DNA of 64,000 bases from Actinoplanes sp. NBC_00393 (GCF_036053395.1 NZ_CP107942.1:1950501-2014500); one strand, 5' to 3'. Positions 8,356 to 17,025 are shown, counted from the first letter of the stretch. Notes: generated by a model from the letters alone, not told the origin. A program made the numbers and translations.

Positions 8356-9032
8356 GACAAGGCCAGGGACTCCTCGGCGGCGGTCACCTGCGGCGCGGTG
8401 CGGCGCAGCAGCCGGACGCCGATCAGGGCGAGCGGGGCGCAGCACAGCGCGCCCACGATGCTGCCCGCGGCCGGGGCGACCATGGCACCCACCATCGGGC
8501 CGGCGATCATCGGGAGCAGCGCCACCGGGGTGGCCCACCAGCCGATCACGCCGTTGCGGGCCAGGCCGGCCATCAGGACCGCCGGCATCAGCAGACCCAG
8601 GATCGTGCCGGTCCGCAGCCAGATGTTCAGCGACGGGTCCCCGTTGATCTGCTCGAAGACCGCGACCGACTGGTCCAGGCCGGCGATGTTCGGCATGGCC
8701 GCGAACACCCAGTCGGAGAACAGCATGCCGGACATCTGGATCGCGCCGAACGCGGTGGCGGCGACACCGACCGTGGTCAGCGTCCGGCCCCGGTCGCCGC
8801 GCAGCAGGGTGAGCACGGCGGGGACGGCGATGGCGATCGCCACCCAGTAGTAGTGGAAGAAGTTCGCCGAGAGTATCGACAGGCTCTCGTCCTTCGCGAG
8901 GGAGGCCAGGTAGGCGGCGTCCGAGTCGCCGTCCTGCGGCGGCGAGGTGAGCATCGCGCCGAGCAGCAGCAGCGGCGTCGAGATGAGGGCGGCGCCGGCG
9001 AGGCGGCGAAGGTTCTGGCTGGTGTTCGTCAT
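8349..9032 (-). CDS. Hypothetical polytopic membrane protein
   Basis: A 227-aa protein with about six hydrophobic segments: LAGAALISTPLLLLGAML, FFHYYWVAIAIAVPAVLTLL, a Met/Phe-rich third, then ILGLLMPAVLMAGLA, PVALLPMIAGPMVGAMVA and IVGALCCAPLALIGVRLL. No domain is recognised beyond a DUF4386-like general plan. ATG 9032 is preceded by a leaderless-type -10 element. It is divergent from the histidine kinase gene, so regulation by that two-component pair is possible. Confidence 0.75.
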   Translation of the reverse strand: MTNTSQNLRRLAGAALISTPLLLLGAMLTSPPQDGDSDAAYLASLAKDESLSILSANFFHYYWVAIAIAVPAVLTLLRGDRGRTLTTVGVAATAFGAIQMSGMLFSDWVFAAMPNIAGLDQSVAVFEQINGDPSLNIWLRTGTILGLLMPAVLMAGLARNGVIGWWATPVALLPMIAGPMVGAMVAPAAGSIVGALCCAPLALIGVRLLRRTAPQVTAAEESLALSH

Positions 9033-9039
9033 GCCGAGA

Positions 9040-9045
9040 AAACTA
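9040..9045 (-). promoter_or_regulatory. -10 element of a probable leaderless promoter (TAGTTT, minus strand)
   Basis: TAGTTT read on the minus strand ends seven bases before the ATG at 9032, with no ribosome site between. Confidence 0.5.
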
Positions 9046-9228
9046 TTGATCCACCCCGGTCCGGCGGATCGTCGTGCAAGTCCGATCATGCTGCGATCGT
9101 GGGGCGGGCCAGGGGGACGTCCCGTCCTCCCGGGGGAGGACGGCAGGGTCATCCCGGGAGATGATCCGCCCGCCGTCGGCGGCCCACTACCGTCGGGCGG
9201 GTACTTCAAAAAGGAAGGGGGCGTACGC

Positions 9229-10374
9229 GTGCGGGGACCAAGCAGCCGGCGGCAGTGGCTTCTGACCGGCCTGTTCGCCGGGATGCTGTGGGCCGTCGTC
9301 GCGGTCGCCGAGATGACCGGGGACAAGGTGCCGGGCGGTCCGGGCGCTGGGGAGTTCAGCGCGGCGCTGGTGCTGTTCGCCTGCTTCCCGCTGGCCGCTT
9401 TCTTCCCGATCGCTGCCATGGTGCTTTCGGTGCTCGTCGTGCCGTACGCATTGATCATGGATCTGCCCGGGGTGGGTGGCTCGCAGCTGATCGCGCAGCT
9501 GGTGCTGGTCGCCCATGCGGCCTTCCGGCGACCCGCCCGGCAGACCGTGCCGGCCGCGGTGCTCGCGGTCGTCGTGCCCGCGACCGCGCTGTACATCGCC
9601 GGGGAGACCTCCTGGGAGTTCGTGTTCTTCGCGGTGCTCGGCCTGTTCGGCTGGAGTGTCGGCGCGCTGCTGCGCCGCGAGCAGTACCGGTCCGCGCAGC
9701 TCGCCGAGCTCGCCGCCCAACTGGCCACCGAGCGGGAGGCCCGGGCGCGCACCGCGGTCGACGAGGAACGCGCCCGGATCTCCCGGGAGCTGCACGACGC
9801 GGTCGCCCACACGGTCAGCGTGATGACCATGCAGGCCGGGGTGCTGCGGCGGCGGCTCTCCGACCGGCCGGTGGAGCGGGACGCCTTGGCCCAGGTCGAG
9901 GAGCTGGGCCGGCGCAGCGTCGAGGAGATCCGCCGGGTGGTCGGCCTGCTGCGCCCGGACGACAGCGACGGGCTGGGGCCGGCGCCGTCGCTGCGCCGCC
10001 TCGACGACCTGCTCGACCACGTGCGGGCGGCGGGCCTCGAGGTGGACCTGACGATCAGCGGCGATCCGGCGGAGCTGCCGGCCGCGCTGGACATGTCCGC
10101 CTACCGGGTCACCCAGGAAGCGCTGACGAATGTGCTGCGGCACGCCGAGGCGAGTAGGGCGGCCGTCGAGGTCGCGTACCGGAAGAACGAGGTGGAATTG
10201 ACCGTGACCGACAATGGCCGCGGAACCGGCGCACCCACCGGAAAGGCCGGCGGTCACGGCCTGGTCGGCATGCGCGAGCGGGTCGGCCTGTTCGGCGGCC
10301 GGCTGCAGACCGGGCCGCGCGACGAGGGCGGCTACCGGGTGAACGCCACGTTCCCGCTGGAGGTGGCCCGATGA
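9229..10374 (+). CDS. Two-component sensor histidine kinase (HisKA_3/NarL type)
   Basis: Membrane sensor kinase of 381 aa. The N-terminal third is hydrophobic (about four to five helices, residues 10-140). The dimerisation/phosphoacceptor helix follows (ARISRELHDAVAHTVSVM, His of ELHD). The C-terminal HATPase has VTQEALTNVLRHA, DNGRGTG and GHGLVGMRERVGLFGG. GTG 9229 is chosen because AAGGAAGGGG lies just upstream and the membrane region begins right after. Its stop overlaps the response regulator start by 4 bp (ATGA), so the two are translationally coupled. Confidence 0.93.
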   Translation: MRGPSSRRQWLLTGLFAGMLWAVVAVAEMTGDKVPGGPGAGEFSAALVLFACFPLAAFFPIAAMVLSVLVVPYALIMDLPGVGGSQLIAQLVLVAHAAFRRPARQTVPAAVLAVVVPATALYIAGETSWEFVFFAVLGLFGWSVGALLRREQYRSAQLAELAAQLATEREARARTAVDEERARISRELHDAVAHTVSVMTMQAGVLRRRLSDRPVERDALAQVEELGRRSVEEIRRVVGLLRPDDSDGLGPAPSLRRLDDLLDHVRAAGLEVDLTISGDPAELPAALDMSAYRVTQEALTNVLRHAEASRAAVEVAYRKNEVELTVTDNGRGTGAPTGKAGGHGLVGMRERVGLFGGRLQTGPRDEGGYRVNATFPLEVAR

Positions 10375-11027
10375 TCCGGGTGCTGCTCGCCGACGACGAG
10401 GCGATCATGCGGGCCGGCCTGCGGATGCTCCTCTCCGACGAGGCGGACATGGAGGTCGTCGGCGAGGCCGCCGACGGCAACGAGGCGGTCCGGCAGGTCG
10501 AGAAACTGCAGCCCGACGTCGTCCTGATGGACGCTCGCATGCCCGGCCTGGACGGCATCGGCGCGGCCCGGCAGATAGCCGAGAAACACCCGGGGGTACG
10601 GGTACTCGTGCTCACCACCTTCGACGAGGAGGTCCTGGTCGACGGCGCCCTGCGGGCCGGAGTCGCCGGTTTCCTGCTGAAGGTGTCGCCACCCGAGCAG
10701 CTGCTCGACGCGCTGCGCGAGGTGGCGGCCGGGCGCGGACTGCTCGACCCGGCGGTGGTCCCGCGGATCATCACCCGTTACGCCGGCACCCCGCAGGCCC
10801 GGCGCCGCGACCCGGCGCTGGACCAGCTCACCCCGCGCGAGGCCGAGGTGCTGGCCCTGGTCGGGCGCGGCCTGTCGAACACCGAGATCGCCGCCGCCTT
10901 GCATCTCGGCGAGACGACGGTGAAGACCCACCTGGGCCGCGCGCTGGACAAGCTGGGCCTGCGCGATCGGGCGAAAGCCATTGCGTACGCGTACTCCAGC
11001 GGCCTGATCATCCCGGGCGAGGGGTGA
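10371..11027 (+). CDS. NarL/LuxR-family response regulator
   Basis: Partner of the upstream kinase, 218 aa. The receiver domain has the acidic pair DD (residues 8-9), phosphoacceptor D54 in VLMDARMPG, the conserved Thr in VLTTFD and the conserved Lys in FLLKVSPP. The C-terminal HTH is LTPREAEVLALVGRGLSNTEIAAALHLGETTVKTHLGR. All key residues are present. Likely targets are the kinase operon and the divergent membrane protein gene. Confidence 0.95.
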   Translation: MIRVLLADDEAIMRAGLRMLLSDEADMEVVGEAADGNEAVRQVEKLQPDVVLMDARMPGLDGIGAARQIAEKHPGVRVLVLTTFDEEVLVDGALRAGVAGFLLKVSPPEQLLDALREVAAGRGLLDPAVVPRIITRYAGTPQARRRDPALDQLTPREAEVLALVGRGLSNTEIAAALHLGETTVKTHLGRALDKLGLRDRAKAIAYAYSSGLIIPGEG

Positions 11028-11083
11028 GACGCGACGACCGATTCCCGCCAGACGCCCGCCGCCGGGCCGCCGACGATGAGGAC

Positions 11084-11548
11084 ATGAGTTACCGCATCGA
11101 CGCCATTCCCAGCTCTGTTCTCGACGAGGTCCGCGCCAGTGGCCTCGACGCCTCGGGCAATCCCGCGGAGGGAGTCATGGCCTCCGGCGGCGAGCCGCTG
11201 CGCTGTTGTCACCGCGACGCCACGGCCGGCGAGGACCTGATCCTGTTCGGCTACGAACCGCCGCTGCCGGCCAGCCCATACCGGGAGATCGGCGCGGTCT
11301 TCACCCACGCCGCACCCTGCGCCGGGCCGCCGTCGGATTCGCGCTACCCGGCGGCGTGGCGCGGGCGGCCGCAGATCCTGCGTGCGTATGACGCCCGAGG
11401 CTGGATCCACCCGGCGACCAGGGTCGACGACGGCACCGACCCGGAGGCGGCGATCGAGGCCATCCTCGCCGATCCGGCCGTGACGCTGATCCACACCCGC
11501 AACGTCGCCTACGGCTGTTTCATGCTCGCGATCGTCCCTGATCGCTGA
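11084..11548 (+). CDS. DUF1203 family protein
   Basis: A 154-aa protein matching the DUF1203 pattern: a CCH pair followed by GEDLILFGYEPPLPASPYREIGAVFTHA, then a Trp-rich YPAAWRG, and a C-terminal LIHTRNVAYGCFMLAIV. ATG 11084 is preferred to the upstream in-frame start at 11024 because family proteins begin just before the YRIDAIP segment. Function unknown. Its last codons and stop are the first unit of a degenerate 35-bp array. Confidence 0.82.
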   Translation: MSYRIDAIPSSVLDEVRASGLDASGNPAEGVMASGGEPLRCCHRDATAGEDLILFGYEPPLPASPYREIGAVFTHAAPCAGPPSDSRYPAAWRGRPQILRAYDARGWIHPATRVDDGTDPEAAIEAILADPAVTLIHTRNVAYGCFMLAIVPDR

Positions 11549-11677
11549 CGCGACGCCGCGAGAGCGCATGCCCGATCGCTGACCTGGATCAGCCGCAGCA
11601 CTTCCCCGTTCGCTCATCCGGCTCAGCGCGCCGGGCAAGCCTGTTCGCTGACCTGGCTCAGCGCGGCCCCGGGGAGC
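11539..11677. repeat. Degenerate 35-bp tandem array overlapping the DUF1203 stop
   Basis: A GATCGCTGA / GTTCGCTGACCTGG motif recurs at 11539, 11574, 11608 and 11643, a period of 34-35 bp. The first copy contains the last codons and stop of the DUF1203 gene. Similarity between copies is partial, so this is a worn array. Confidence 0.6.
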
Positions 11678-11689
11678 AGCGTGTGGCTC

Positions 11690-11695
11690 TACCAT
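11690..11695 (+). promoter_or_regulatory. -10 element of a leaderless promoter (TACCAT)
   Basis: TACCAT lies six bases before GTG 11702. It decides the start of the WD40-like gene, because an in-frame GTG at 11681 would lie upstream of the predicted transcript start. Confidence 0.6.
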
Positions 11696-11701
11696 CGCCG
11701 G

Positions 11702-13810
11702 GTGCGCATCGTGTGGACCACCGATCAGGGCCCCGATCCGGCGTTGCGGCAGGTGTTCCGGGCAGCGCAGCCGTCCGCGGTTGCCGCCGCGGTCGTGGAC
11801 GGCCGCGAGGTCGTGGTGACGCTGGTGGACGAGCACGAGGACTTCGACTGCGAGCTCGGCGAACTGCACTTCGAGCGGTGCCCGGAACCGGGCCTGCGGG
11901 TCTGGGACCGGGCGACCGGCACCCTGATCCGTACGGTGTCCGGCGTCTGCGACAACGGCACGGGCTATCCGGCGCTGCTGGCCGTCGTGGAGATGGACGG
12001 GCACCCGCTGGCCGTGGTCGGGGACTGGGCCCGGCCGCCGAAGCTGGTCGACCTCGCCGCCGGGCGCCGGATCGGGTCTCTCGCCGGGCATGACGACACG
12101 GTCCAGGTGCAGGGCATCGCTGTCGACGGCACTGTGGTGGTCACCGCGGGTTGGGACGGGGTTCTGCGCAGCACCGATTTGTCTACCGGCCGAACCCAGG
12201 CGATCCACACTGGCGAACGGATGAACGCGGTCGCCGTCGTGCGGATCGACGGCCGGCCGGTCGCTGTCGCGGGCCGCGACACTCTCTCGCTATGGGACGT
12301 TGCCGATGGCTCCCGGCTGGGCGTCCTCGAACCGGCCGGCGACTCGGCCATCACGGCTCTTGCCACCTGGCCAGCCGCCGGCCCCGCGGCCCACGCCGGT
12401 CCTCCGGCCGCCGGTCTTCCGGCCGCCGCTGGCCCTGGCGGCCCGCGCGCTGCCGTTGGCTCCGATGGTCCGCGCGCTGCCACTAGCGCCCGGAGCTTGT
12501 CCCCGGAAACCGGCTCCGGCGGCCTGGTCGCAGCTCGGGACACCGGCGGCGGCATCGTCGTCTGGGATATCGCCACCGGTCGGCAGCGGCGGCTGGGTAT
12601 CGGCCCGCTGCGGCTACCCGGTGACATCGCCGCGGTCACCGGGCTCGGTGGCGAGCGGTTGGTCGCCGTCGACGACGGGGAGGCGATCGCGGTGTGGGAC
12701 GTCGACGCCGGAACGCCGCTGCGGGCTCCACTGACCGGGCCGGTCAGCCAGGCCCGCCTCACCGCTGCCGGGCCGGGCACGTTGCTCGCCGGTTCGGCCA
12801 CCGACGACATGGTGTCGGTGTGGCATCTGGGAGCCGACTCGGCTGGGGACGACAGGGTGCCGGTCTTCGAGCTCGAAGCCGACTCAGCCGCGGACGACAT
12901 CGTGTCGGAGCGGCAGCTTGAAGCCGCTCCATCCGGCGGCGCGACCGACATTCGGTGTCTCGCTGTGACTCCCGATGGCTGGGTGGTGGCGGGTGGCTCC
13001 GACGGCGTGCTGCGGCGGTGGCGTGCGGCCGACGGTCAACCCGATCCCGTCGCAGCTGGAAAGCTGCCGGGCCGGGTGAACGTGGTCCGGGCCGTCGAAA
13101 ACAGCGGCCGCGTTCAGCTCGTTGCGGCCGGTGGCGACCTGCACGGCGTCCAGGACGGATTGCTGCACCGGTGGGTCGACGGCCGGGCCGCGCCGCCCGT
13201 CGAGGTGGATCATCGCGGCGAGGTGAAGATCATCGTGCCGTACGGGCCGCTGCTGCTGACCGGCGGGACGGACGGGCTGATCCACGTCATCGACTTGCGA
13301 ACCGGGCAGCGGCAGGCCACGATCGACAGCACCTATCCGCCGCGCGGGCTGGCAGCCGGCCGCCTGAACGGCCGGACGGTTGTCGCGATCACCGGGATGT
13401 TCGAGCCGTTCACGCTCTGGGACCTAGAGTCCGGCACGGCGATGGCGAGCCCGGCTCTCGGCGTGCAGGTCGGCGAGGCGGCACAGGCCTGGATCACCAC
13501 TGCCGCCGGCCCTTCCATGGTCACCGTGCACGAGGCTCGGGTACGGGTGCACCACCTGCTGACCGGCACGACCACCGACCAGCAGGCCGACATTGCGGAG
13601 CCGGTGACCGCATTGGCCGCGACCGAGTCGGCGAAGGTGGCCATTGCGCGTACCGATTGCAGCGTGTCTGTCATCGACGTCCGGAGCGGGAAGGAGGACG
13701 GTCGGCTCACGCTGCCGTACCCCGCTGCTGCTCTTGCCTGGGCGCCCGCAGGGCGGCTGATCATCGCCTGCCGGCGCGACCTCTGGTGTGCCGAACTGCC
13801 AGCCATCTGA
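11702..13810 (+). CDS. WD40-like repeat protein
   Basis: A 702-aa cytoplasmic protein built of about ten to twelve WD40-type blades, with no signal peptide. Typical blade ends are TLIRTVSGVCDNG, RIGSLAGHDDTVQVQGIAVDG, LSLWDVADGSRLG, IVVWDIATGRQRR, AIAVWDVDAGTPL, VIDLRTGQRQ and TLWDLESGT. There is an Ala/Pro/Gly-rich linker near residues 225-265. Residues about 369-413 come from a 45-bp imperfect repeat that duplicates a blade edge (VWHLGADSA / VFELEADSA). It probably acts as a protein-interaction scaffold; partner unknown. Confidence 0.82.
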   Translation: MRIVWTTDQGPDPALRQVFRAAQPSAVAAAVVDGREVVVTLVDEHEDFDCELGELHFERCPEPGLRVWDRATGTLIRTVSGVCDNGTGYPALLAVVEMDGHPLAVVGDWARPPKLVDLAAGRRIGSLAGHDDTVQVQGIAVDGTVVVTAGWDGVLRSTDLSTGRTQAIHTGERMNAVAVVRIDGRPVAVAGRDTLSLWDVADGSRLGVLEPAGDSAITALATWPAAGPAAHAGPPAAGLPAAAGPGGPRAAVGSDGPRAATSARSLSPETGSGGLVAARDTGGGIVVWDIATGRQRRLGIGPLRLPGDIAAVTGLGGERLVAVDDGEAIAVWDVDAGTPLRAPLTGPVSQARLTAAGPGTLLAGSATDDMVSVWHLGADSAGDDRVPVFELEADSAADDIVSERQLEAAPSGGATDIRCLAVTPDGWVVAGGSDGVLRRWRAADGQPDPVAAGKLPGRVNVVRAVENSGRVQLVAAGGDLHGVQDGLLHRWVDGRAAPPVEVDHRGEVKIIVPYGPLLLTGGTDGLIHVIDLRTGQRQATIDSTYPPRGLAAGRLNGRTVVAITGMFEPFTLWDLESGTAMASPALGVQVGEAAQAWITTAAGPSMVTVHEARVRVHHLLTGTTTDQQADIAEPVTALAATESAKVAIARTDCSVSVIDVRSGKEDGRLTLPYPAAALAWAPAGRLIIACRRDLWCAELPAI
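12806..12940. repeat. 45-bp imperfect tandem repeat, three copies, in frame in the WD40-like gene
   Basis: Units begin at 12806, 12851 and 12896, each opening with GAC and sharing a GxxGCCGACTCxGC core. The period of 45 bp equals that of the array inside the LuxR gene at 1368, but the sequences differ. Confidence 0.7.
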
Positions 13811-13821
13811 GTTCCCGCACG

Positions 13822-15009
13822 TCAGCTCGCACCGAGGCATTCGCGCGCGGCGACGGTCAGCGCGGTGACCGCGGTGCGGACGGTGGCCATGTCGGGGGCG
13901 AAGCGGGCGGTGTGATTGCCGGGGACACCGCGCAGCTTCTCCTCGGGCAACTCGCCGGGCGCCGCGTCCCAAACCGGTAGGGAAGTGGCGCCGAGGAACC
14001 AGTACGCGTACGGGATCCCGTCGGCGCCGAACCGGGGGAAGTCCTCGCTCGCCATCAGGGCCGGGTAGTCGAGGACCGAAGCCGGGCCGAACATTTCGCG
14101 GTGCGCTGCGCGTACCCGAGCCACGGTCTTCTCGTCGTTGCACAGGGTGGGAAAGTCGCCGGAGATCAGGATGCGCGGTGGCCGCGGGCAGCCGGAGGCT
14201 GCGCACTCGGCGTCGGCGATGCGGCGCACGGCCGCCAGAATCCGATCGCGTACGTGCTGCGCCTGCGTGCGTAAGTTGAGGGTGAGAACCGCCTCGTCCG
14301 GGATGACGTTCGCCCGGGTGCCGGCATGCATGCGGCCGACCGTCAGCACCGCCGGCTCGCCGGCCCCGATCTCGCGGGACACCACGGTCTGCAAGCGCGT
14401 CACCAGGTAGGCGGCGGTGACCACCGGATCCACACAGGTCTCCGGCATCGACCCGTGCCCACCCTGCCCGAAGATCCGGATCTCGACGTCGAGGGCCGCG
14501 GACATCATCAGCCCGGCGCGATGCCCCACGGTCGACACCGGCGCCGGGCCCACGTGCTGCCCGAGGATCACGTCCGGGCGCGGGAACCGCTCGAACAGCC
14601 CGTCGGCGAGCATCGCGGCCGCACCCTGCGCGGTCTCCTCACCCGGCTGCCCGACCGCGAGCAGAGTTCCGGACCATTCGGTACGCGCGCCGGCCAGCAC
14701 CGCGACCGCCCCGGCCAGGCCGGTGATATGCAGGTCGTGCCCGCACGCATGCATCACGCCGGGCACAGTGCTGGCGTACGGGAGTCCGGTCTCCTCATTG
14801 ATCGGCAGCGCGTCCATGTCGGCGCGCAGCATCACCGTCGGCCCGTCGCCGTTGCGCAGGATCCCTGCGACGCCGGTGCCGCCGATGCCCTCGGTGGTGT
14901 CCATGCCGGCGGCGCGCAGCTGGCCGGCGAGTTTGCTGGCGGTCCGGTGTTCCTGCATGGAGAGTTCGGGATGGGCGTGCAGGTCCCGATAGAAATTGAC
15001 GAGAGTCAT
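13822..15009 (-). CDS. M20-family amidohydrolase (peptidase-like)
   Basis: Metal-dependent amidohydrolase of 395 aa in the M20D group (aminoacylase, hippurate hydrolase, IAA-amino acid hydrolase). Markers are FYRDLHAHPELSMQEHRTA, RADMDALPINEETGLPYAS, MHACGHDLHITGLAG with the metal-binding His and Asp, and GQPGEETAQGA with the catalytic Glu pair. A Met-rich lid segment has the dimerisation-domain signature GQGGHGSMPE. ATG 15009 matches the family start; an in-frame ATG at 15060 adds 17 Pro/Arg-rich residues. The upstream flank is a 35-bp tandem array. Substrate unknown. Confidence 0.92.
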   Translation of the reverse strand: MTLVNFYRDLHAHPELSMQEHRTASKLAGQLRAAGMDTTEGIGGTGVAGILRNGDGPTVMLRADMDALPINEETGLPYASTVPGVMHACGHDLHITGLAGAVAVLAGARTEWSGTLLAVGQPGEETAQGAAAMLADGLFERFPRPDVILGQHVGPAPVSTVGHRAGLMMSAALDVEIRIFGQGGHGSMPETCVDPVVTAAYLVTRLQTVVSREIGAGEPAVLTVGRMHAGTRANVIPDEAVLTLNLRTQAQHVRDRILAAVRRIADAECAASGCPRPPRILISGDFPTLCNDEKTVARVRAAHREMFGPASVLDYPALMASEDFPRFGADGIPYAYWFLGATSLPVWDAAPGELPEEKLRGVPGNHTARFAPDMATVRTAVTALTVAARECLGAS

Positions 15010-15070
15010 GTCGTTGATTCGCGCCGGGCGCCGCCGCGGATGATCCGGCGGCGCCCTCATGCGTCTCCGA

Positions 15071-15226
15071 GATCATCCGCGGTCGGCCTGCGCTTGCGCT
15101 TGGGTGATCATCCGCGGTCGGCCTGCGCTTGCGCTTGGGTGATCATCCGCGGTCGGCCTGCGCTTGCGCTTGGGTGATCATCCGCGGCTGGCCTGCGCTT
15201 GGGTGATCATCTACGGTCGGCCGAGC
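15071..15226. repeat. 35-bp tandem array upstream of the M20 gene
   Basis: Three 35-bp units start at 15071, 15106 and 15141, each opening with GATCATCCGCGG. A 29-bp unit at 15176 and a partial at 15205 follow. The reverse complement of the opening motif (CCGCGGATGATC) also occurs at 15037-15048, in the 5' part of the longer reading of the M20 gene. The array fills the gap between the RHH gene and the M20 gene. Confidence 0.9.
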
Positions 15227-15415
15227 CTATGTGCCGGCGTCGTCGTCCTCTTCGGCCGCGGGCGGCCGGGGTGGCCGGCCCGCGGCTCGCAGCGCGGTGC
15301 GCAGGGCGTACTCGATCTGCGCGTTGACGCTGCGCAGGTCGTCGGCGGCCCAGCGCGCGATCGCGTCGTAGACCTGGGGGTCCAGGCGCAGCAGAAGCTT
15401 CTTGCGTTCAGGCAT
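15227..15415 (-). CDS. Ribbon-helix-helix DNA-binding protein
   Basis: A 62-aa Arc/MetJ-type regulator. MPERKKLLLRLDPQVYDAIARWA supplies the beta strand and first helix, and SVNAQIEYALRTALR the second helix with the usual N-Q-I-E spacing. The tail is acidic (AAEEDDDAGT). It lies 40 bp downstream of the SPFH gene on the same strand, so the two probably share a transcript. It is a candidate for binding the palindrome at 16326-16351. Confidence 0.85.
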   Translation of the reverse strand: MPERKKLLLRLDPQVYDAIARWAADDLRSVNAQIEYALRTALRAAGRPPRPPAAEEDDDAGT

Positions 15416-15455
15416 GAGGCACCAGCTTCTCGCGGTCAGGCACGTGGCCGGCGGC

Positions 15456-16310
15456 TCAGTACAGGGTTCCCGTGTTCACCACCGGCTGCGCGGCGCGGTC
15501 ACCGCAGAGAACGACGAGAAGGTTCGCGACCATCTGCGCCTTCCGCTCCTCGTCCAGATCGACGACATGTTCGGCCCGGAGCTTGTCCAGCGCGCCGGAC
15601 ACCATCCCGACCGCGCCTTCCACGATCTTGGCGCGGGCGCCGACGATCGCCGCGGCCTGCTGCCGGGCCAGCATCGCCTGGGCGATCTCCGGCGCGTACG
15701 CGAGATGCGTGATCCGCGACTCGATGACCTCGACGCCGGCGAGCGCGACCCGCTCGCTGAGCTCGGTCGTCAGTTCGTCGCTGACCACCGCGGAGTCACG
15801 CAGGCTGGGCCGTCCGCTGTCGTGCGAGTCGTACGGGTAGCTGGTCGCCAGATGCCGCACCGCCGCCTCCGCCTGCACGGCGACATAGGCGAGGTAGTCG
15901 TCGACCGCGAAACTCGCCTTGGCAGTGTCGACGACTCGGCAGACGACCACGGCCGCGATCTCCACGGGGTTGCCGTCGGCGTCGGAGACCTTCAGCCGGT
16001 CGGTCTCGAAGTTCCGCACGCGCAGGGTGACCTTGTGCTTGGTCGTCAACGGGACGGTCCAGTGGAAGCCGGGCTCCCGGATGCTGCCGAGGTAGCGCCC
16101 GAAGAACTGGACGACCTGCGACTCGTTCGGGTCGATGACGGTCAGGCCGGTGAACACCGCGGTGGTCACCAGCAGCCAGACGGCGCCTATCCCGATCATG
16201 ACCGCCGGGTTCTGCTCCGAGCCGATGATGCCGGCGACGCCGGCCAGCGTGAGCAGCAGCCAGCCGCTCAATGCCACAAAGCCCGAGGTACGGAAGACAG
16301 TACGTTCCAC
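15456..16310 (-). CDS. SPFH/Band 7 membrane protein
   Basis: A 284-aa protein with two N-terminal membrane helices (residues about 10-30 and 36-60), then an SPFH domain: VIDPNESQVVQFFGRYLGSIREPGFHWTVPL, then NPVEIAAVVVCRVVDTAKASFAVDDYLAYV. A long charged helix ends in VVDLDEERKAQMVANLLVVLCGD. SPFH proteins form membrane microdomain scaffolds. The GTG start at 16310 follows a strong GGGGAGG. A 26-bp palindrome sits just upstream. Confidence 0.93.
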   Translation of the reverse strand: MERTVFRTSGFVALSGWLLLTLAGVAGIIGSEQNPAVMIGIGAVWLLVTTAVFTGLTVIDPNESQVVQFFGRYLGSIREPGFHWTVPLTTKHKVTLRVRNFETDRLKVSDADGNPVEIAAVVVCRVVDTAKASFAVDDYLAYVAVQAEAAVRHLATSYPYDSHDSGRPSLRDSAVVSDELTTELSERVALAGVEVIESRITHLAYAPEIAQAMLARQQAAAIVGARAKIVEGAVGMVSGALDKLRAEHVVDLDEERKAQMVANLLVVLCGDRAAQPVVNTGTLY

Positions 16311-16325
16311 AACGCCTCCCCGCGT

Positions 16326-16351
16326 GTATCAAAGTGATATCACCAAGATAC
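16326..16351 (-). promoter_or_regulatory. 26-bp palindromic operator in front of the SPFH-RHH operon
   Basis: The layout is GTATC-N3-GTGATATCAC-N3-GATAC, symmetric about GATATC, with 20 of 26 positions in perfect dyad. It lies 16 bp upstream of the SPFH start, overlapping the likely promoter. Being the only AT-rich stretch nearby supports a regulatory role. The most likely ligand is the RHH protein of the same operon; this is inferred. Confidence 0.6.
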
Positions 16352-16413
16352 CAGGCGCGGCCAAGCGCAAGATCGCGGTGGCGGGTCCTCCGCCGGGCGG
16401 CGACCATGATCAG

Positions 16414-16926
16414 GTGACCAACTTCCGCGCGCAGGCCCGCCTTGTCCGTTCCGGCGGGCTCACCCCACGCGAGCGCCGCTACGCGCTGCGGGAGTGCGTC
16501 TACCACTGCGCGCCGTACGGCTTCACCGCCACATGGCAGCATCTGGTCACCTCGGCCGGCATCCCCCGCAATCCCGCGTATGACCCGGACTCGCTCACCC
16601 GGGCCATCGGCGAACTGGAAGAGGCCAGGGAGCTGGTGCTTCCCCGGATGCGCCTCCATGCCGCGGAACGTCGTCGCCTGAAGGCGGCCGGCCGGCGCTT
16701 CCCCGTCGCTCCGGACCCCTGGAATTCCTGGGGCTGGCACCGGATCGCCTACTGCCCCGATGCCGACCTGCGTCCGCCGGGCACGCTCGCGCAGGTCGTC
16801 CGCAAGGTCCTCGACGCCCACGCCGCCGGCATCGACGCCGGCGCGCAGTGCCTGGTGTGCGACACCGAGCGCCCCGAGCCCCACCTGGCCTGCCGGGTTT
16901 GCGGCGTGGCGCCCAACGGCCGCTGA
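16414..16926 (+). CDS. Hypothetical protein with C-terminal CxxC...CxxC
   Basis: A 170-aa soluble protein, start GTG 16414. The N-terminal part is helical and charged (LTPRERRYALRECVYHCAPYGFTATWQHLV). The centre reads PDSLTRAIGELEEARELVLPRMRLHAAERRRLKAAG, and a Trp-rich segment follows (PWNSWGWHR). The C-terminus has two CxxC pairs (CLVC and CRVC) 16 residues apart, likely binding zinc. Family not recognised. It is divergent from the SPFH operon. Confidence 0.7.
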   Translation: MTNFRAQARLVRSGGLTPRERRYALRECVYHCAPYGFTATWQHLVTSAGIPRNPAYDPDSLTRAIGELEEARELVLPRMRLHAAERRRLKAAGRRFPVAPDPWNSWGWHRIAYCPDADLRPPGTLAQVVRKVLDAHAAGIDAGAQCLVCDTERPEPHLACRVCGVAPNGR

Positions 16927-16927
16927 C

Positions 16928-17025
16928 GAGCGGCCCGCGGCTCGTGGCGAGCGGCCCGCGGCTCGTGGCGTGCGGCCCGCGGCTCGTGGCGTGCGGCCCG
17001 CGGCCCGCGGCCCGCGGCTCGTGGC
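16928..17025. repeat. 21-bp tandem array after the zinc-ribbon gene
   Basis: 21-bp units start at 16928, 16949 and 16970. A longer unit at 16991 carries an internal triplication of CCCGCGG. The array starts 2 bp after the stop codon and lies between convergent genes. Confidence 0.85.

Noticed and set aside
15227..16310. Toxin-antitoxin pair (RHH antitoxin with neighbour)
   Set aside because: The partner is an SPFH membrane protein, not a toxin, and no RelE/PIN-type gene is adjacent.
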